Shown here: positions 5,468 through 7,776 of the stretch, in pieces
Position numbering within the stretch: position 1 is the first letter of the stretch
Layout: the number at the start of each line of letters is the position of its first letter
NCBI GenBank assembly: GCA_016285615.1
Contig: JAEERB010000112.1
Coordinates: forward strand, 1 to 7,776
Length of the DNA stretch: 7,776 bases
Direction: 5' to 3'
DNA from: Bacteroidales bacterium
Lineage (GTDB): Bacteria > Bacteroidota > Bacteroidia > Bacteroidales > WCHB1-69
Translations under genes and position numbers: made by a program
The notes under the pieces: model-generated
What the model saw: only the letters and a program-made list of their open reading frames with translations
The model's database searches: none
Told to the model about the DNA's origin: nothing

Positions 5468-6313
5468 TTATCCGTAATTTTCAATCAGATACTTCACAAA
5501 CTGCGGGTCGCCGAAGTCAATCGTGCCCGTGTCGTGCTGGTTTAATTTGGCAATACTCTTCATATCGTCATCCGTCAGGGTGAAGTCGAAGATGTCGAAA
5601 TTCTGCGCCATACGTTCTTTGTGGCTGGACTTGGGGATGGCCACAACACCTCGCTGGGTCAGCCACCGTAGGGCTACCTGAGCGGCACTTTTGCCGTACT
5701 TGGCACCTATGGCGGCAAGATCTTCACTCTTCACGATGCCATCGACTCCTTGTCCGCCGAGCGGCCCCCAAGCCATCATACGTGTTCCGAATTCAGCAAG
5801 CATCGGCTCAATACCTGTCTGCTGGATGAGGGTGTTGCACTGCAGCTGGTTCACCATCGGCTTTACGTCCACATAGTGGGCGAAGTCGAAGAAGCGGCCT
5901 GACTGGAAGTTGCTCACTCCGATGGCGCGCACCTTGCCGTCGTGATAGGCTTTCTCCATCGCCCGCCACGTGCCGAACACGTCGCCGTACGCCTGATGGA
6001 TGAGAAGCAGGTCGATGTAATCCGTCTGCAACTTACGCAGGCTCTCGTCGATACTCTTGGCTGCCTTTTCCTCTCCGTTGTTCGCTATCCACACCTTTGT
6101 CACGAGGAAAACCTCCTCGCGTTTCAGTCCACTTTTGCGCCAGGCGTTACCCACACCTTCTTCGTTGGCATACGCTTGTGCTGTGTCTATCAGCCGGTAG
6201 CCAACACTCAGTGCATCGCTGACACAACGCTCGCACTCAGCGGGCGACACTTGAAAGACGCCGTAACCCAGCAGGGGCATCTCGACGCCATTGGATAATT
6301 TGATGTACTCCAT
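5468..6313 (-). CDS. Aldo/keto reductase
   Basis: A 281-residue cytosolic NADPH-dependent oxidoreductase that reduces aldehydes or ketones to alcohols. The complete catalytic tetrad is visible: Asp43 (LIDTAQAY), Tyr48, Lys73 (VTKVW) and His106 (LLIHQAY). Other family signatures are GVSNFQ (132-137), NQLQCN (155-160) and the C-terminal cofactor loop IPKSSHKERMAQN (226-238). The length and motifs fit the 2,5-diketo-gluconate reductase/YvgN-type (AKR5) branch, but the substrate cannot be deduced. Its start codon lies 18 bases after the stop of the acetyltransferase gene, and the lipoprotein gene follows 25 bases later, so the three are probably one transcript. The divergent AraC-type gene is the obvious candidate regulator. 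The family call is very secure. Confidence 0.95.
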   Translation of the reverse strand: MEYIKLSNGVEMPLLGYGVFQVSPAECERCVSDALSVGYRLIDTAQAYANEEGVGNAWRKSGLKREEVFLVTKVWIANNGEEKAAKSIDESLRKLQTDYIDLLLIHQAYGDVFGTWRAMEKAYHDGKVRAIGVSNFQSGRFFDFAHYVDVKPMVNQLQCNTLIQQTGIEPMLAEFGTRMMAWGPLGGQGVDGIVKSEDLAAIGAKYGKSAAQVALRWLTQRGVVAIPKSSHKERMAQNFDIFDFTLTDDDMKSIAKLNQHDTGTIDFGDPQFVKYLIENYG

Positions 6314-6331
6314 AATTGTATTGATAATTGA

Positions 6332-6868
6332 TTATTGTTTTTCGGGAATTTCTTTGATAAATTTGGCGGGATTGCCACCCACGATGGTGTTGGGGGCCAC
6401 GTCTTTGGTCACCACCGCTCCGGCGGCCACGACGGCGTTGTCGCCGACGGTTACGCCTGGCAGGATGGTGGCTCCGGCACCTATCCAGGCGTTGCGGCCG
6501 ATGTGTACGGGCTTGCAGCGCAGTATCTGGCGGTCGTGCAGGTCGTGGTTGTTGGAGATAAGCTGGGCGTTGGCGGCAATCATAGCACCGTCATCTATGG
6601 TAATTCCCCCGCGTGCCATCATCAGGCAGTTGTTCATAATCATCACGCCGCGCCCAATCTTCACGCGGTCGAAGCATACGCCTGTCAATCCGGGCATCAC
6701 CCAACCCCCTTCACCGAGGCCCGCGCCGAAGAGCTCGCGCACCAGCGCGTTGTACTCGTCGGTATAGGGCATTGTGTGGTTCAGCTTGAAAAGCACCTGC
6801 GCCTGACGCACGCCTTCGGCGTGTTCTTTGGCAGTTGTGAGTCTCGGGTCAACTATTGTTTCTTGCAT
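6332..6868 (-). CDS. Hexapeptide-repeat O-acetyltransferase (maltose/galactoside acetyltransferase-like)
   Basis: A 178-residue left-handed beta-helix acyltransferase similar to LacA, Maa and NodL. The N-terminal helical part (residues 1-55) is the maltose acetyltransferase-type cap; from about 68 onward come hexapeptide turns (VKIGRG, ITIDDG, VHIGRN, VTVGDN). The NNHDLHD loop places the expected catalytic His at residue 108. The C-terminal TKDVAPNTIVGGNPAKFIKEI is the typical acetyl-CoA-binding end. Such enzymes work as trimers and transfer acetyl from acetyl-CoA to a sugar hydroxyl; the acceptor is not predictable. It is the first gene of the operon, with a promoter at about 6922-6952 and a leader of roughly 50 bases. 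No signal peptide, so cytosolic. The length matches the family (about 180-200). Confidence 0.93.
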   Translation of the reverse strand: MQETIVDPRLTTAKEHAEGVRQAQVLFKLNHTMPYTDEYNALVRELFGAGLGEGGWVMPGLTGVCFDRVKIGRGVMIMNNCLMMARGGITIDDGAMIAANAQLISNNHDLHDRQILRCKPVHIGRNAWIGAGATILPGVTVGDNAVVAAGAVVTKDVAPNTIVGGNPAKFIKEIPEKQ

Positions 6869-6921
6869 AAGAAGTTGATTTTAAAGATTGTTATTGCGAT
6901 TTATTATCATCAGTTTGACAT

Positions 6922-6952
6922 TGCAAAATTACTACCATTTTTCCATATAGCA
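6922..6952 (-). promoter_or_regulatory. Promoter of the acetyltransferase/reductase/DUF362 operon
   Basis: On the minus strand TAATTTTG (6931-6924) matches the Bacteroidetes -7 element TAnnTTTG exactly. Twenty-one bases upstream is GTGC, a weak -33 match, preceded by TGTGAAA. The same arrangement stands before the left-edge gene. A start site near 6917 would give a leader of about 49 bases. For the divergent plus-strand gene I see no equally good promoter. Confidence 0.6.
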
Positions 6953-6982
6953 CTTTCACAAATAGCACCAGACTTTTCACAA
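6947..6982. promoter_or_regulatory. Two imperfect direct repeats, candidate operator for the AraC-type regulator
   Basis: ATAGCAC occurs at 6947-6953 and again at 6962-6968, and TTTCACAA at 6954-6961 and 6975-6982. The two half-elements are adjacent in the first copy and separated by six bases in the second. AraC-family proteins commonly bind paired direct repeats near the -35 region, and this pair sits on and just upstream of the -33 region of the leftward operon. Binding by the neighbouring regulator is inference. Confidence 0.35.
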
Positions 6983-7012
6983 TAAACAAAATAAATCCAC
7001 GTTATCCTTTGC

Positions 7013-7776
7013 ATGAAGACCGACTTTCTATATTCTACCGATTTCCTTGGCATGAACGCGGTGGAGCTGGAGCACACCTGCATGCACCTTCTCTGCACGG
7101 CGGGGGAAGGCAGTTTTGTGTTCAACGGGAAGTGTTACCACATTGTGAAGAACGACCTGGTGGTGATGCCGCATCCCAACAGGGCGAAGAACCTCGCAGC
7201 TGCACCAGGAATGCAGGTGGAGTGGTTCGCCGCCGACAACAAGTTCCTGCAGGGTTTGCTGCCTTCGAACAACTACAGCATCGGGGGCAGCATCAGCCTC
7301 AACCAGAACCCCGTCATCAAGCTCGACGACCGCCAGGCGGCCATCATGCTGGAAGACCTCCACCGCCTGAGAGACCGCCTCGACGACCGCTACCTGCTCT
7401 TCTACCGCGAGATGATGGGGAGCCTCTGCCTGACGATGATGTACGACATCTTTGAACTCCACGCCCGGCGCGAGGCTACCGACACCCACAGCGACCGCAC
7501 GGCCTATATCGTCAGGCAGTTGACGGATATGCTCGCTACCGGTATCAGCCGTACCGAGCGCGACGTGAGCTACTATGCCGAGCGCCTCAACGTCTCGACT
7601 AAGTACCTCTCCGCTACCGTCAAGCGCGTGACGGGGCATAGCGTCAGCAGTTTCATCGACCGCGCCACCGTGCCCATCCTAAAGAAATACCTCAACGACG
7701 AGCGTCTCTCGCTCACCCAGATTGCCGACCGCATGAACTTCACCTCCCTGAGCTACTTCAGCCGCTACTGCACCAA
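7013..7776 (+). CDS. AraC-family transcriptional regulator (partial, runs off right edge)
   Basis: Translating the plus strand from the ATG at 7013 gives 254 codons without a stop up to the window edge. Residues about 15-100 look like a small cupin-type sensor domain (GEGSFVFNGKCYHI, NDLVVMPHP), and residues about 165-254 contain the AraC DNA-binding domain: a first helix-turn-helix (YYAERLNVSTKYLSATVKR, 188-206), the GHSVSSFID linker, and the second one (SLTQIADRMNFTSLSYFSR, 233-251), cut shortly before its end. Family members of this layout in Bacteroidales are about 280-300 residues, so roughly 30-40 residues are missing. It is transcribed divergently from the acetyltransferase/reductase/DUF362 operon across 144 bases, the classic position for a local regulator. 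The GC content is high (60% in a hand-counted row), matching that operon. Inducer unknown. The first in-frame Met is used as start; a second Met at residue 14 is less likely. Confidence 0.9.
   Translation, partial: MKTDFLYSTDFLGMNAVELEHTCMHLLCTAGEGSFVFNGKCYHIVKNDLVVMPHPNRAKNLAAAPGMQVEWFAADNKFLQGLLPSNNYSIGGSISLNQNPVIKLDDRQAAIMLEDLHRLRDRLDDRYLLFYREMMGSLCLTMMYDIFELHARREATDTHSDRTAYIVRQLTDMLATGISRTERDVSYYAERLNVSTKYLSATVKRVTGHSVSSFIDRATVPILKKYLNDERLSLTQIADRMNFTSLSYFSRYCT

Noticed and set aside
6335..6985. Plus-strand reading frame of 216 codons
   Set aside because: Antisense to the acetyltransferase gene; composition is an artefact of the opposite strand, no motif.
7028..7639. Minus-strand reading frame of 203 codons opposite the right-edge gene
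   Set aside because: The plus-strand frame from 7013 encodes a clear AraC-type helix-turn-helix domain; the antisense frame has no motif.

Overview
The window looks like a chromosome segment from a Bacteroidales bacterium (Prevotella-like gut, oral or rumen relatives are the best guess; genus not resolved). Evidence: a BspA-like leucine-rich-repeat surface protein ending in a type IX secretion (T9SS) sorting domain, promoters with the Bacteroidetes -7 element TAnnTTTG, AT-rich leaders instead of strong Shine-Dalgarno sites, and a DUF362 lipoprotein of a kind common in this order. All genes are on the minus strand except the AraC-type regulator at the right edge, which is on the plus strand.

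Left part (1-620). The first 62 bases hold the start of a minus-strand gene beginning MCGI, probably a class II glutamine amidotransferase/asparagine synthase-like protein, with a good promoter at 84-122. Behind that promoter lies the 3' remnant of a group II intron (about 158-575): the last ~107 residues of its maturase, then domains V and VI. The 5' four-fifths of the intron is missing, and the break lies in a short palindrome 20-30 bases after the stop codon of the next gene.

Middle part (595-4273). Two AT-rich genes 11 bases apart form a likely operon: a 354-residue protein with the motif layout of a class III nucleotide cyclase fold, then a 643-residue secreted LRR/InlB-type repeat protein with a T9SS C-terminal domain. 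Upstream is a compact type II toxin-antitoxin pair (RelB/DinJ-like antitoxin and YafQ-like RNase toxin, overlapping by ATGA).

Right part (4369-7776), clearly more GC-rich. A three-gene operon encodes a hexapeptide acetyltransferase, an aldo/keto reductase and a DUF362 lipoprotein, and ends at a strong hairpin (4369-4408). It is divergent from an AraC-family regulator (7013 to the window edge), which I read by translating the plus strand because it has no stop codon inside the window. The 144-base divergent region holds a Bacteroidetes promoter for the operon and two imperfect direct repeats that could be the regulator's operator.

The most unusual items are the cyclase-like/surface-protein cassette, the 5'-truncated intron with intact catalytic RNA domains, the Asp-to-Asn change at an expected catalytic position of the YafQ toxin, and a 39-base block at the left-edge promoter that is matched (30 of 39) at the divergent promoter 6.8 kb away.
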